NCBI RefSeq assembly: GCF_003755175.1
Contig: NZ_RKHX01000001.1
Coordinates: 992,001-1,056,000, forward strand
Reading direction: 5' to 3'
Source of the DNA: Cellulomonas sp. PhB150
GTDB taxonomy: Bacteria; Actinomycetota; Actinomycetes; Actinomycetales; Cellulomonadaceae
DNA length: 64,000 nt
Below the pieces are notes generated by a model. That model was given only the letters and a program-made list of their open reading frames with translations. It was not told the origin of the DNA and did no database searches. Below, piece by piece: positions 26,383 to 35,307 of the stretch. The position numbers and the translations under genes were made by a program. The stretch's first letter is position 1. Every line of letters begins with the position of its first letter.

Positions 26383-26784
26383 TCAGGGCAGGTGCGGGGC
26401 GTCGTCGAGCACAGCGGTGAGCTGCCGGTCGTACGCGCGGTGTCCCCCGAACGCGAGTCGCCACGGGTAGCGCCGCGAGCGCCCCAGGTCCCACACCAGC
26501 ACGCCCCGCGCTGTCGAGACGGTGATCACCACACCGTGCGGCGCGTACTCGTACGGCACCGGGCCGACCCTCGCGAGCACGGTGTTCATCCGGTAGGCGA
26601 AGGATGCTGCGGTCGGGAGCAGCAGTCCGACGCCCGTGACCTGGGACCAGGCGACGTGCTCAGGCGCGTCGACCGCTCCTCTGCGGGTCACGCCGGAGTC
26701 GTCGAGCACGACCGACGCCGCACGGTCGGCCGACCGCCACGTCACGCCTTCGGCCGTCGCCCGCCAGGGCAGGTCGGCGACCAC
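26383..26784 (-). CDS. Unknown 133-residue protein, third gene of sigK operon
   Basis: I do not recognise this protein. It begins with GTG 9 nt after the rskA stop and runs in the same direction, so it is probably co-transcribed with sigK and rskA. The sequence alternates short beta-like stretches (GVTWRSADRAASVVLDD, TGVGLLLPTAASFAYRM, HGVVITVSTARGVLVWDLG), compatible with a small PH-like beta barrel. It has no clear signal peptide or convincing membrane helix. It may act with the sigma/anti-sigma pair, but that is guesswork from position. Confidence 0.7.
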   Translation of the reverse strand: MVADLPWRATAEGVTWRSADRAASVVLDDSGVTRRGAVDAPEHVAWSQVTGVGLLLPTAASFAYRMNTVLARVGPVPYEYAPHGVVITVSTARGVLVWDLGRSRRYPWRLAFGGHRAYDRQLTAVLDDAPHLP

Positions 26785-26793
26785 CCGCGCGGG

Positions 26794-27612
26794 TCAGCTC
26801 TGGGTGAGGACGACGACCGGGGTGGTGGTCGGCTGGGCGGAGCCGCCCTCCGGCTCGACGGTCATCGCCAGGGCGTCGCCCGACGAGAAGTCGTCGGTCA
26901 GTCGACGCACGGAGCCGCCGTCGGCGGAGAGGACCCCGGCCGACGCCGCCTCGTCACCGTTCACGACCCACAGCTGGTAGACCTTCCCGTCCGCGAGGGC
27001 CGGCAGGCCGGTCGCGCTGAACAGGGCGTCGTCGTCGGTGAGGACGGCCGTCGCGGTGCCACCGCCGGCCACGTCGCCGTGCACGAGCACGGCAGAGGGG
27101 TCGCGGAGCACGTCGGCGAGCGCCTGCTGCTGGTTGCTGGCGTCCTCGGCACGCTGGTGCTGCTGCACGAGCAGCGCGCTGGGCACGGCGGCACCGATGA
27201 CGACGGCGGCGGCCAGCGACCACCAGCGCTGCGCGCCGCGCGGCGTGGCGGCGCGGTGCGACGTCGCGGGAACGGCGGCCGGGCGCTCGGGCTCCCGCAG
27301 GAGCGGCGCGGAGTCGTCGGCCGACGGTGCGGCGCCGTCCGCCGGTGCCTCGGCGCTCGTCGGCCGGGCCTCGCGGGCCACCGCGGCGAGCACGGACGCA
27401 CGCAGGCCGGCGGGCGGCTCGGCGGCGACCGCGGAGCCGAGGCGGGCGGCGACGGCGAGGAGGTCGGCGAGCTCGCGGGCGGCATCGGCATCGGTCGCGA
27501 CTAGGCGCTCGACGGCGCGGCGCTCGATGTCGTCGACCGCGTCGAGCGCGTACGCGCCGAGCAGGGAGCGCACGTCGTCGCCGGTGGCGCGGACGTCGTC
27601 GTTCTCGGTCAT
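26794..27612 (-). CDS. rskA: Anti-sigma-K factor RskA
   Basis: 272 residues. An N-terminal cytosolic anti-sigma domain (DDVRSLLGAYALDAVDDIERRAVERLV) lacks the zinc motif, as in RskA. An Ala/Pro linker, one membrane helix (~130-150, WWSLAAAVVIGAAVPSALLV) and an extracytoplasmic RskA domain follow (ALFSATGLPALADGKVYQLWVV and the terminal VVVLTQS). The ATG overlaps the sigK stop (ATGA). It should hold SigK at the membrane and release it on regulated proteolysis. Confidence 0.93.
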   Translation of the reverse strand: MTENDDVRATGDDVRSLLGAYALDAVDDIERRAVERLVATDADAARELADLLAVAARLGSAVAAEPPAGLRASVLAAVAREARPTSAEAPADGAAPSADDSAPLLREPERPAAVPATSHRAATPRGAQRWWSLAAAVVIGAAVPSALLVQQHQRAEDASNQQQALADVLRDPSAVLVHGDVAGGGTATAVLTDDDALFSATGLPALADGKVYQLWVVNGDEAASAGVLSADGGSVRRLTDDFSSGDALAMTVEPEGGSAQPTTTPVVVLTQS

Positions 27613-28256
27613 GCCGCCACCCCCAAGCAGTCCTTGAGCCGGAGCAGGCCGTCGCGGATGCGCGACTTCACGGTGGGCAGCGCGGCGCCGAGGGTGTCGG
27701 CCACCTCGCGGTAGGTCTTGCCGCCGTAGTACGCGAGCACCACGGCGCGGTGCTGGGTCTCGGTGAGCGTCTGCAGGCAGTCGCGCACGCGAACCTGCTC
27801 CAGCATGCCCTCGACCTCGTCGGCGACGACGTCGAACGGCCGCTCGCCGCTCTCGTCGAGCACGCGCTGGTCGCGGTCGCGCTGGGCCTGGACCGAGCGG
27901 ACCCGGTCGACCGCGCGGCGGTGCGCGAGCGTGACGACCCACGTGCGGGCCGAGCCTCGCGCCGCGTCGAAGCGCGACGCGGTGCGCCAGACCTCGACCC
28001 AGACCTCCTGGGCGACCTCGGCGGCGTGGTCGGGGTCGCGCAGGACGCCGAAGCAGGTGCCGAACACGGGTCGCTCGAGCTGTCCGTACAGCTGCTCGAA
28101 CGCAGACTGGTCCCCGGACGCGACGGCCGCGAGCAGATCGGGGGCGTCGCTCGTCGGTTCGGGGGCCTGCACCACGCGCGCCAGTGTGCCGTACGAGCGC
28201 ACCAGATGCGCGCGCGACGTGCGCGGGGCTGGGCTCGGAGCCAGCAGGAGGAGCAC
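27609..28256 (-). CDS. sigK: ECF RNA polymerase sigma factor SigK
   Basis: 215 residues. Region 2 is present (AFEQLYGQLERPVFGTCFGVLRD, DHAAEVAQEVWVEVWRTA, RTWVVTLAHRRAVDRVRS) and region 4 reads LTETQHRAVVLAYYGGKTYREVADTLGAALPTVKSRIRDGL. These match the SigK group. The GTG at 28254-28256 is chosen because GGAAGG stands 7 nt upstream and the autoregulatory promoter lies ~45 nt upstream. Two in-frame GTG codons at 28170-28175 are alternatives. It should direct transcription from the CCATCC-N15-CCGAAC sites at its own operon, dipZ and the fasciclin gene. Confidence 0.92.
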   Translation of the reverse strand: MLLLLAPSPAPRTSRAHLVRSYGTLARVVQAPEPTSDAPDLLAAVASGDQSAFEQLYGQLERPVFGTCFGVLRDPDHAAEVAQEVWVEVWRTASRFDAARGSARTWVVTLAHRRAVDRVRSVQAQRDRDQRVLDESGERPFDVVADEVEGMLEQVRVRDCLQTLTETQHRAVVLAYYGGKTYREVADTLGAALPTVKSRIRDGLLRLKDCLGVAA

Positions 28257-28300
28257 GGGACACCTTCCGGATCGGCAGGCAGGGACCGGGGACGATGGGA

Positions 28301-28327
28301 GTTCGGAGCCGAACCGGCCGCGGATGG
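28301..28327 (-). promoter_or_regulatory. SigK-type autoregulatory promoter of sigK-rskA
   Basis: On the minus strand CCATCC (28327-28322), a 15-nt spacer and CCGAAC (28306-28301), the third copy of this bipartite promoter in 3 kb. The predicted transcript starts near 28294 and carries a ~38-nt leader with GGAAGG before the sigK GTG, consistent with positive autoregulation. Confidence 0.8.
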
Positions 28328-28395
28328 CCCCTAGCGCACAATCACCCCCTCAGCGCGTCGGGAGCGGGTGAGAAGCGCACCGACGCCGCCCGACG

Positions 28396-28407
28396 TAGGT
28401 TGCGGGG
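28396..28407 (+). promoter_or_regulatory. Leaderless -10 of the DoxX gene
   Basis: TAGGTT (28396-28401) then 6 nt then ATG. No Shine-Dalgarno is present. The sequence and spacing match the HIT and ppk2 start regions. Confidence 0.5.
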
Positions 28408-28830
28408 ATGTCGACCCTCGCCGCCGCGCGCCGCCAGCTCGTCCAGCACGGACCCGCGCTCGCCCTCGCCGCGCTGCTCGCCACCTCGGGCACCATCCAC
28501 CTGGTCAAGCCGGGCGTGTTCCGGCCGCTGATCCCGCGGTCGCTCGGCGACCCGGACCCGTGGGTGCTCGGCAGCGGCGTCGCAGAGCTCGCGTGCGCCG
28601 GGGCGCTGGCCGTGCCCGCGACGCGTCAGGTCGGCGGGCTCGCGTCGGCGGCACTGCTCGTCGGGGTCTTCCCCGGCAACGTGACGATGGCCGTGCGGTC
28701 GCGGCCGGACGCGCGCTCGTGGGCCGGCAAGCCGGCCGTTGCATGGGCCCGACTGCCGCTGCAGGTGCCGCTCGTCGCGTGGGCCCTCACTGTTGCGCGC
28801 AGCGCCCGCAGTGCCCGCAGTGCCCGCTGA
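28408..28830 (+). CDS. DoxX-like small membrane protein
   Basis: 140 residues with about four hydrophobic helices. The opening helix and loop (LLATSGTIHLVKPGVFRPLIPRSLG) and the second helix (SGVAELACAGALAVP) are those of DoxX/MauE-related actinobacterial membrane proteins. The C-terminus ends in a short Arg-Ser-Ala repeat. DoxX proteins have been linked to redox or thiol stress complexes, but nothing here fixes a role. It is divergent from sigK but has its own non-SigK start signal. Confidence 0.78.
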   Translation: MSTLAAARRQLVQHGPALALAALLATSGTIHLVKPGVFRPLIPRSLGDPDPWVLGSGVAELACAGALAVPATRQVGGLASAALLVGVFPGNVTMAVRSRPDARSWAGKPAVAWARLPLQVPLVAWALTVARSARSARSAR

Positions 28831-28883
28831 CGGGCCGCCCGAAACAGGAGGCGCCCCGCCGACGCCTCGTCGATAGTGGACCG

Positions 28884-29483
28884 ATGGACGACAAGGCCAC
28901 CCTGCACCGCTACCTGCGCACTGCCCGGAACGACCTGCTCGGCAAGATCGACGGCCTGAGCGAGTACGACGCCCGGCGCCCCCTGACCCCCACCGGCACG
29001 AACGTGCTGGGCCTGGTCAAGCACGTGGCCAGCGTCCAGCTCGGCTACTTCACCGACACCTTCGGCCGCGCCTCCGACATCACGGCACCCTGGCTCGCCG
29101 ACGACGCCCCGCCCGACTCCGACATGTGGGTCGCGGCCGACGAGAGCCGCGCGTCGATCGTGGCGTTCCACGAGGCGTCCGCCCGGGCGTCCGACGAGGT
29201 CATCGAGGCCCTCGACCTCGACGCGGCAGGCACCGTCCCGTGGTGGCCCGACGACCGCAGCGCGGTGACCCTGCACCAGGTCCTGGTCCATGTGCTCGCC
29301 GAGACGGCCCGGCACGCCGGCCACGCCGACATCCTGCGCGAGCACCTCGACGGGTCCGCCGGCCAGCGGGTGGGCGACGCGAACGTGCCGGACCGCTCGT
29401 CGGACCAGTGGTCGGACTATGCCGCACGGATCGAGGCTGCCGCCCGCGTGGCGGCGGCCGCGGCCGGCGAACGAGTCCCCTGA
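28884..29483 (+). CDS. DinB/DUF664 family protein
   Basis: 199 residues forming a four-helix DinB-like protein (DUF664). Evidence is LHRYLRTARNDLLGKIDGLSEYDARRPLTPTGTNVLGLVKHVASVQLGY at the start, in part, and VLVHVLAETARHAGHADILRE near the end. The three conserved histidines (in VKHV, LAETARHAGH) would bind a metal. Some relatives are thiol-dependent S-transferases using mycothiol or bacillithiol. The substrate is unknown. GATAGT lies 6 nt before the ATG. Confidence 0.86.
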   Translation: MDDKATLHRYLRTARNDLLGKIDGLSEYDARRPLTPTGTNVLGLVKHVASVQLGYFTDTFGRASDITAPWLADDAPPDSDMWVAADESRASIVAFHEASARASDEVIEALDLDAAGTVPWWPDDRSAVTLHQVLVHVLAETARHAGHADILREHLDGSAGQRVGDANVPDRSSDQWSDYAARIEAAARVAAAAAGERVP

Positions 29484-29517
29484 GGCGCCCGGCGGTGTCT
29501 GGGGCCACGATGGCGAG

Positions 29518-29931
29518 ATGGCAGAGATGACCCAGCTGGAGATCAATGCCCACGTGATCGAGCAGTTCCGCGCCGGGGGTCCCATCGAGGGGATGCACCG
29601 CGACCGGCTCCTGCTGCTGACCACCACGGGGCGCTCGTCGGGCGAGCCGAGGACCGCGCCCATGATGTTCCACCTCGACGAGGGCCGGCCGGTCGTGATC
29701 GCGTCGGCCGCCGGCGCACCGCGCGACCCGCAGTGGTACGACAACCTCGTCGCCGACCCGGCCGTGCACGTCGAGCTCGCCGACGAGGAGTACGACGCCC
29801 GCGCCGTCGTCGCGAGCGGGGACGAGCACGACCGCCTCTGGGCGGACATCACGGCTGCCTACCCGTTCTTCCTCGAGCACCTGGCCAAGGCCGGGCGGGC
29901 GATCCCGCTCGTGATCCTCGACCGGGCCTGA
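29518..29931 (+). CDS. F420/deazaflavin-dependent nitroreductase-family protein (Ddn-like)
   Basis: 137 residues with the split-barrel fold of Ddn-type enzymes. Markers are RLLLLTTTGRSSGEPRTAPMMF at the cofactor-binding region and DPQWYDNLVADPAVHVEL. The family uses reduced coenzyme F420 to reduce quinones or nitro compounds and often lies at the membrane. The host would therefore need F420 synthesis genes, which are not in the window. Length is normal. It is the last + strand gene before a shared hairpin. Confidence 0.88.
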   Translation: MAEMTQLEINAHVIEQFRAGGPIEGMHRDRLLLLTTTGRSSGEPRTAPMMFHLDEGRPVVIASAAGAPRDPQWYDNLVADPAVHVELADEEYDARAVVASGDEHDRLWADITAAYPFFLEHLAKAGRAIPLVILDRA

Positions 29932-29937
29932 CCCGGC

Positions 29938-29973
29938 CGGAGGGGTGGACGGCGCAGGCCGCCCACCCCTCCG
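29938..29973. terminator. Bidirectional hairpin between convergent genes
   Basis: An 11-bp perfect stem (CGGAGGGGTGG / CCACCCCTCCG) with a 14-nt loop that can itself pair (GGC/GCC) sits between the Ddn-like gene (+) and the giant glycosidase (-). Confidence 0.7.
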
Positions 29974-29981
29974 CAGGTCCG

Positions 29982-32900
29982 CTACGCGGCGACGCCTCCT
30001 CGCCTCGAGCGGGCGACGAGCAGCACCAGTCCTGCGAGCAGCGTGATCACGCCCGCGAGCGCGAGCCCGCCCACGTCACCGCCCGTGGCGGCGAGGTCGC
30101 CCGCCGCCACCACGCGCAGCACCGCGCTGCCCTCGGCTCCCGAGCCGACGCCCCGCACGACGACGGTGTGGGACCCGACCGGCGTCTCGGTCGGCACGGT
30201 CGCGACGACCTCCACGCCCCCGTCCGCATCCGCCTCGCCCTGCGTGAGCAGCACCGGCGTCGAGTGCAGCCAGACCTCGACCGCCTCGCCGGGCTCGAGC
30301 CCGGTCGCCCGGACCGTGAGCGTGCCGCCCGCCTCGACCCGGCCGGCCGAGAGCGTGACGTCGACGTCGTCCTCGTCCCCGGGCAGGGCCGGGTCCGTGG
30401 GGTCGGTCGGGGTCGGCCTCGGCGCGGCCGAGCCCGACGGCGTCGGACCCGCGGTCTGGGACGGCGAGGGCGTCGGCGACGCGGTGGCCGTCGGGCTCGG
30501 TGACTGCGACGGGGTCGGGGTCGGCGTCGGCGTCGGCGACTGCGTCGGCTCGGGGTCGGTCGGCCCCGACGGGCTCGTCTCCGGGTTCGTCCGCGGGTCC
30601 GCGGGCGCGGCCGGCGGCTCGATCCCGGCGTCGGGGTCGGCCGGGTCGGGGTACCGCTCCACGTAGCTCGGCACCGTGCTCGAGCTCTCGTTGCGCGCCC
30701 CCACGCCGTTGACCACGTGCTCGAAGATCCCCTCGCCGCCGAGCGAGACCACGAGCAGGTGGTGCAGCGTCACGCCGTCGGTCTTCGGCACCTCGAAGCC
30801 GCCGTCGACCGTGATCTCGTCCTCCTCGGTGTCCGACGTGAAGTTGGAGTACGACCCCAGCCCCCACGCCTCGTGGTGCTTCACCGAGCTGTCGACCTTG
30901 TAGGCCGCCCAGCCCTTGACCCCGTCGTGGTTCCACGCGGCCTGGTCCGGGACGTCGTACGGCAGCTCGTTCTGGAAGAACACGGTCCGCCCGCGCTCGC
31001 CCTTCCAGAGCACGTTGTAGCGCTGGAAGTGCTCGACGAAGAGCCCGTACGCGGAGACGTCGTCGCCGTTGACCACGAACCCGTAGTCCGAGGTGTTGGC
31101 GTCCCAGCCGATCCCCGCTCCGTGGTCGCCGCGCCAGGACCACACGTGGTCGACGATCGTGTCGTCCGCGTCGACGACCATCGCGGCGTCGACCTTGCCC
31201 GCCACGGCGCCACCGACACGCAGGAACACGTCGCTGAGCACGATCGGGTCGGCCGCGTGGTCGCGGTGCACGTCCTTGTCGCCGACGACGAGCAGGGCGG
31301 GCGACTCGGTCACGGCCGCGTCGAACAGCAGGCCCGCGACGCGGATGCCGTCGGCGTCCGCCACGTGCATGCCGATGCCGCCGCCCGTCGGGATGATCGT
31401 CGCGAGGCCGAGTCCCAGCACCACCGTCCCGGGCCGCGTGACCTGGATCGTCTTGTCCATCCGGTACACGCCGGGTGTGAACAGGACGTTCTTGCCCGCC
31501 GCGAGGGCCGCGTTGACCTGCGTCGCGGTCGCGCCCTGCTTCACGACGAAGAAGTCGGTCAGCGGGATCGACGTGCCCGGGGTCGTGCCGTTCTCCCACG
31601 TGGTGCCCGTGGTGCCGTCGCGCAGCGCCGGGACGCGCACGGACCAGTCGGCCGCCGCGTTCTCGTCGTCGCCCGACAGGTACAGGTAGGGCTTCTCGGC
31701 GATCGCGCCCGTGTGCTCGAGCGCGGTGATCGGCGGCGTCGGGTACGCACCCCAGCTGGCAGGGAGCGTCGCGCGGGGGTCGCCCGCACCGTCGCCCTTG
31801 GACACGTCACCGGTCACGCCCGAGTAGACGAAGTTCCACACCCCGCCCGCCCACGTGCCCACCGAGCTGTCCCGGGCGTACCACTGCTGCTGGGTGAACG
31901 ACTTCACGTAGCCGGTGACGTTCGAGTCGGCGATGAAGCCGCCCGACGACCACCCGTACCGCCCGGAGTCGAGCTGGAGGTTGCCGTTGACCTGCACACG
32001 CCGCAGCGGAGCGGCCTGCGAGGTCGCCCAGTGGCCGGTGCCGCCCGTGGGCGTGTACGAGAGGTTCTCCGCCGAGCGCCAGAAGTTCTGCGTGGCGTTC
32101 ATGTCGAACCACTCGGCGTCGACCCAGTCGCCGCCGCTGATGTCCACGTCCGTGGGGTCGAGCCCCGCGCCCGACATCGCCGTGTAGAAGCCGACCCGCG
32201 CGTCGAGCGTGTAGTCGCCGGGCTTGAAGAAGATCTGCCAGCGCCCCTCGCCGAACTGGTCCTCCTCCTGGTCCGCGAACACCGAGTCGAAGATCGCCTG
32301 GATGTCCTGGGCGTCCATCGACGGGTCGAGGACCAGCACCCGGGAGCCGAGCAGGTCGGTCGTCGGGAGCTCGATCCTGCGGCCCTCGAAGATCTCGAGG
32401 TCCCACAGCGAGACACCGAACGTCGTGCCGCGCGTGACCGCCTCGATGCGCACGTACCGGGCCCGCACGGGCTCGAACCGCGTCACCTCCGGCCCCTTCT
32501 CGCCCAGGCCGCGCACGCGCGCCGCCGTGGTCCAGGTGGAGCCGTCCATCGACGTCCTCACGTCGTAGTCCTTGGCGTAGGCGCCCTCCCAGTACGGCTT
32601 GAGGCCGCACACCGGAGCGACCTTGCCGAGGTCGACCTGGATCCACTCGCCGTCGCGCCCGACCCAGTTGCCGCTGCCCGGGGGCGTCTCGGCCACGCCC
32701 GAGTCCCAGCGGGACCAGACGTTGGAGTCGATCGCGTCGCCGCCGTTGCCGTGCGACGCCGTCGCGGTCACGCCGGCGTCCCTCACCAGGTCGCGGCCGC
32801 ACACGAGGTCGCCGATGCCGGGCACCACGGGACCGGTCGGGTCGGGGTCGGTCGGGTCGGTCGGGTCGGTCAGGCCTGCGTCCACCGGCTCGCCCGTCGC

Positions 32901-35099
32901 GGAGAGCACCTGCAGCTCGTAGAGCGAGTAGCCGAACGTCGAGCCGCGGTGGATGCCCTGCATGCGCAGGTACCGCGCGGTCGTCTCGTCGAAGTCGACC
33001 GTGTGCGTCCCGGCCGCCTTGTCCCGCTGCTGCGAGACCGTGGTCCACGCGGTGCCGTCCGTCGAGACCTGGACGTCGTAGTCCTTGCCGAAGGCGGCCC
33101 CCTCCCAGAACAGCTTGACCTGGTGGACGTCGTACCGGGCGCCGAGGTCGACCTGGAACCACTCGTCGTCCTTGCCGTTCCAGCTGCCGTCGAGCGCGCT
33201 GCCCCACTTCGTCGTCATGACCCCGTCGACGCCCTGCGCGGCCGGGTCCTGGGACGACGAGGCGGTCGCGGCCTTGCCGAGCGCCACGTTGACCCCCGCC
33301 CCGTCGACGACCTTCACCGAGCGGGTCTCGATGCCCACGTTGCCGCGACCGTCGCGCGCCAGGACGTAGACCTTCCACGCCCCCGCCGTCGTCGGCGCGG
33401 TGACCGTGAACGTCCCCGCCGTCCCGGAGTAGGTCGCCTTCTTCAGCGACTTGTCCCCGGTGGCGTAGCTGCCCGACAGGTCGATCTCGTAGGTGATCGC
33501 GTCGCCGTCGGGGTCGCTCGCCGCGGCCGAGACCTCGAACGTCGAGCCCGCCACCACCGAGCCGGTCGGCACGGTCATCGAGGAGATCACCGGCGACGAG
33601 TTGTCGTCCGCCGCCGAGCCGCCGTAGGCCTTCGCGACCGCGTAGTAGCCGAGCCGCTTCTCACCGCCGGTCAGGACGTTGAGCCAGACACCGCCCATGT
33701 CCTTCTCGACGCCGTAGTGGAACAGCGTCGCGCCGAGCGCCTGCCCGGGGTGGTCGGTGACGGCCTTCCACGCCTTCGTGTACCCGGCCGCCTTCTGCAC
33801 GTCCGTGGGCTCGACGGGCACGCCGTTGGCGTCGTCGGGCACCTCCCACTCCCCCGTGGGTCCGCCCTCGGTGATGAGGTACGGCTTGCCGTAGTCGCCC
33901 GCCTCCCACGCGGCGTGCACGTCGCCGATCGCGCCGTAGGAGTTGACCGCCAGCAGGTCCAGCGCCGGTGCGTTCTTCTTGTAGTACGGCCACGCGCCGA
34001 CGTACGCGTCGGTCGAGGTGACCGGGTGGTTCGGGTCGATCGCGTGGATCGCGACGGCCGCGTCGTTGACGAACGACGTGTAGGCGTCCCGCTGCGCCTC
34101 GAGCTTCGCGCCCGAGTAGCAGCTCTGCAGCCCCAGCACGGACTCGTTGCCGACGTCCCACAGCAGCACGGCCGGGTCGTCCTTGTACTGCGTGGTCCAC
34201 TTCTCGATGTCGGCCAGCGCGGCCGCCTTGTAGCCCTCGGCGTCGTCCACGAAGTCGGGGCAGCCCCCGCTGCCCGGCCCGCCACCCGGCTGCAGCCAGA
34301 ACCCGGCGACCACGCGGATGCCGTTCGCCGCGGCCACGTCGAACAGGTGTGCCGACGAGGCGTCGGTCCCCCACGTGCGGATGGTGTTGACCCCCATCGC
34401 CTTGAGGTCGGCGACGTAGTCCTCCGCGTGCGCCGCGTCGGGACCCCACGTCATGCCCTTGACGACGTACGGCTCGCCGTCGACGAGCAGCTGCCAGCTG
34501 CCGTTGCCGCCGACCACCTCGACCGTCCTGCCCGAGGGCTCGACCGGCGGCGTCGTGACGGTCTCGCCGTAGACCTGCACCTCCCACAGGGAGTACCCGT
34601 AGCCGATCGCCCGCTCGGTGCCGAGCACGCGCACGTAGCGTGCGGTCGCCGGGGTCGGGAGCGTGACGTCGTCCTCGTAGAGCTCGGGGTTCGCGGAGCC
34701 GGCCAGCAGGGGCGCCGCGCCCGGGGCGGTGTAGACCGTCGTCCACGCGGCGCCGTCCGACGAGACCTCGACCGTGTACGCGCTCGCGCGGGCCCGCTCC
34801 CAGTCGAGCTTGACGCGCTCGATCGTGCTGGCCTTGCCGAGGTCGACCTGCAGCCACTGCGGGTCGACGTCGTGGACGCTCTCCCACCGGCTCTGCAGGC
34901 TGCCGTCGACGGCGGCGGCGGCACCGGCGCTGTTCGAGGACGCGGTCGCGGTCTTGCCCTGCGAGAGCAGCACGGGTGCGTCGGCGGCGGCCGGCAGCAC
35001 GGCTGCTCCGACCGTGAGACCGACGAGCGAGAGCACGCCGATCGAGGCGACGGCCGCACGCCAGCGGCGGCGGGAGAAGGGTGGGGCCAGGGCTGTCAT
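29982..35099 (-). CDS. Wall-anchored multi-domain carbohydrate-active enzyme (GH2-like barrel plus beta-helix)
   Basis: 1705 residues; AGGAGG precedes the ATG at 35097-35099. In order: signal peptide (1-40); F5/8-C/discoidin (~45-180); TIM barrel like GH2/GH5 (~190-495) with likely acid/base E319 (WDVGNES) and nucleophile E411 (LITEGG); Ig/cadherin-like domain; two more discoidins (~615-755, ~785-920); a right-handed beta-helix resembling GH55/pectate-lyase-3 proteins (~930-1500); Pro/Thr/Ser linker; Ig-like domain; LAATG sorting motif, membrane helix and basic tail. LAATG fits class E sortase. It would sit on the wall and cut a plant or fungal glycan; the substrate is unknown. Confidence 0.82.
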   Translation of the reverse strand: MTALAPPFSRRRWRAAVASIGVLSLVGLTVGAAVLPAAADAPVLLSQGKTATASSNSAGAAAAVDGSLQSRWESVHDVDPQWLQVDLGKASTIERVKLDWERARASAYTVEVSSDGAAWTTVYTAPGAAPLLAGSANPELYEDDVTLPTPATARYVRVLGTERAIGYGYSLWEVQVYGETVTTPPVEPSGRTVEVVGGNGSWQLLVDGEPYVVKGMTWGPDAAHAEDYVADLKAMGVNTIRTWGTDASSAHLFDVAAANGIRVVAGFWLQPGGGPGSGGCPDFVDDAEGYKAAALADIEKWTTQYKDDPAVLLWDVGNESVLGLQSCYSGAKLEAQRDAYTSFVNDAAVAIHAIDPNHPVTSTDAYVGAWPYYKKNAPALDLLAVNSYGAIGDVHAAWEAGDYGKPYLITEGGPTGEWEVPDDANGVPVEPTDVQKAAGYTKAWKAVTDHPGQALGATLFHYGVEKDMGGVWLNVLTGGEKRLGYYAVAKAYGGSAADDNSSPVISSMTVPTGSVVAGSTFEVSAAASDPDGDAITYEIDLSGSYATGDKSLKKATYSGTAGTFTVTAPTTAGAWKVYVLARDGRGNVGIETRSVKVVDGAGVNVALGKAATASSSQDPAAQGVDGVMTTKWGSALDGSWNGKDDEWFQVDLGARYDVHQVKLFWEGAAFGKDYDVQVSTDGTAWTTVSQQRDKAAGTHTVDFDETTARYLRMQGIHRGSTFGYSLYELQVLSATGEPVDAGLTDPTDPTDPDPTGPVVPGIGDLVCGRDLVRDAGVTATASHGNGGDAIDSNVWSRWDSGVAETPPGSGNWVGRDGEWIQVDLGKVAPVCGLKPYWEGAYAKDYDVRTSMDGSTWTTAARVRGLGEKGPEVTRFEPVRARYVRIEAVTRGTTFGVSLWDLEIFEGRRIELPTTDLLGSRVLVLDPSMDAQDIQAIFDSVFADQEEDQFGEGRWQIFFKPGDYTLDARVGFYTAMSGAGLDPTDVDISGGDWVDAEWFDMNATQNFWRSAENLSYTPTGGTGHWATSQAAPLRRVQVNGNLQLDSGRYGWSSGGFIADSNVTGYVKSFTQQQWYARDSSVGTWAGGVWNFVYSGVTGDVSKGDGAGDPRATLPASWGAYPTPPITALEHTGAIAEKPYLYLSGDDENAAADWSVRVPALRDGTTGTTWENGTTPGTSIPLTDFFVVKQGATATQVNAALAAGKNVLFTPGVYRMDKTIQVTRPGTVVLGLGLATIIPTGGGIGMHVADADGIRVAGLLFDAAVTESPALLVVGDKDVHRDHAADPIVLSDVFLRVGGAVAGKVDAAMVVDADDTIVDHVWSWRGDHGAGIGWDANTSDYGFVVNGDDVSAYGLFVEHFQRYNVLWKGERGRTVFFQNELPYDVPDQAAWNHDGVKGWAAYKVDSSVKHHEAWGLGSYSNFTSDTEEDEITVDGGFEVPKTDGVTLHHLLVVSLGGEGIFEHVVNGVGARNESSSTVPSYVERYPDPADPDAGIEPPAAPADPRTNPETSPSGPTDPEPTQSPTPTPTPTPSQSPSPTATASPTPSPSQTAGPTPSGSAAPRPTPTDPTDPALPGDEDDVDVTLSAGRVEAGGTLTVRATGLEPGEAVEVWLHSTPVLLTQGEADADGGVEVVATVPTETPVGSHTVVVRGVGSGAEGSAVLRVVAAGDLAATGGDVGGLALAGVITLLAGLVLLVARSRRGGVAA

Positions 35100-35253
35100 C
35101 GGGGTCCTCCTGGTGGTGCCGGTCGTCGTCGACCGGGCGGGCACGCGCTGTTCGTCCTTGAGCAGGGGCTGGTGGTGCTCGCGCCGGGCACGGGGTGCTG
35201 TGCGGTGCGCGGATCTGTCGAGCGCTTGCGCGCACGGGCGTCGCTGCCCGCGT

Positions 35254-35269
35254 CAGAGAGCGCTCTCTG
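35254..35269. promoter_or_regulatory. LacI operator 1 (perfect palindrome)
   Basis: CAGAGAGCGCTCTCTG is a perfect 16-bp palindrome of the GAGCGCTC class bound by LacI-family sugar repressors. It falls just downstream of the predicted glycosidase transcription start. Confidence 0.75.
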
Positions 35270-35307
35270 TGTGCTGGGAGTATGTCGGGATCGCGCCGCA
35301 TGCCGCA

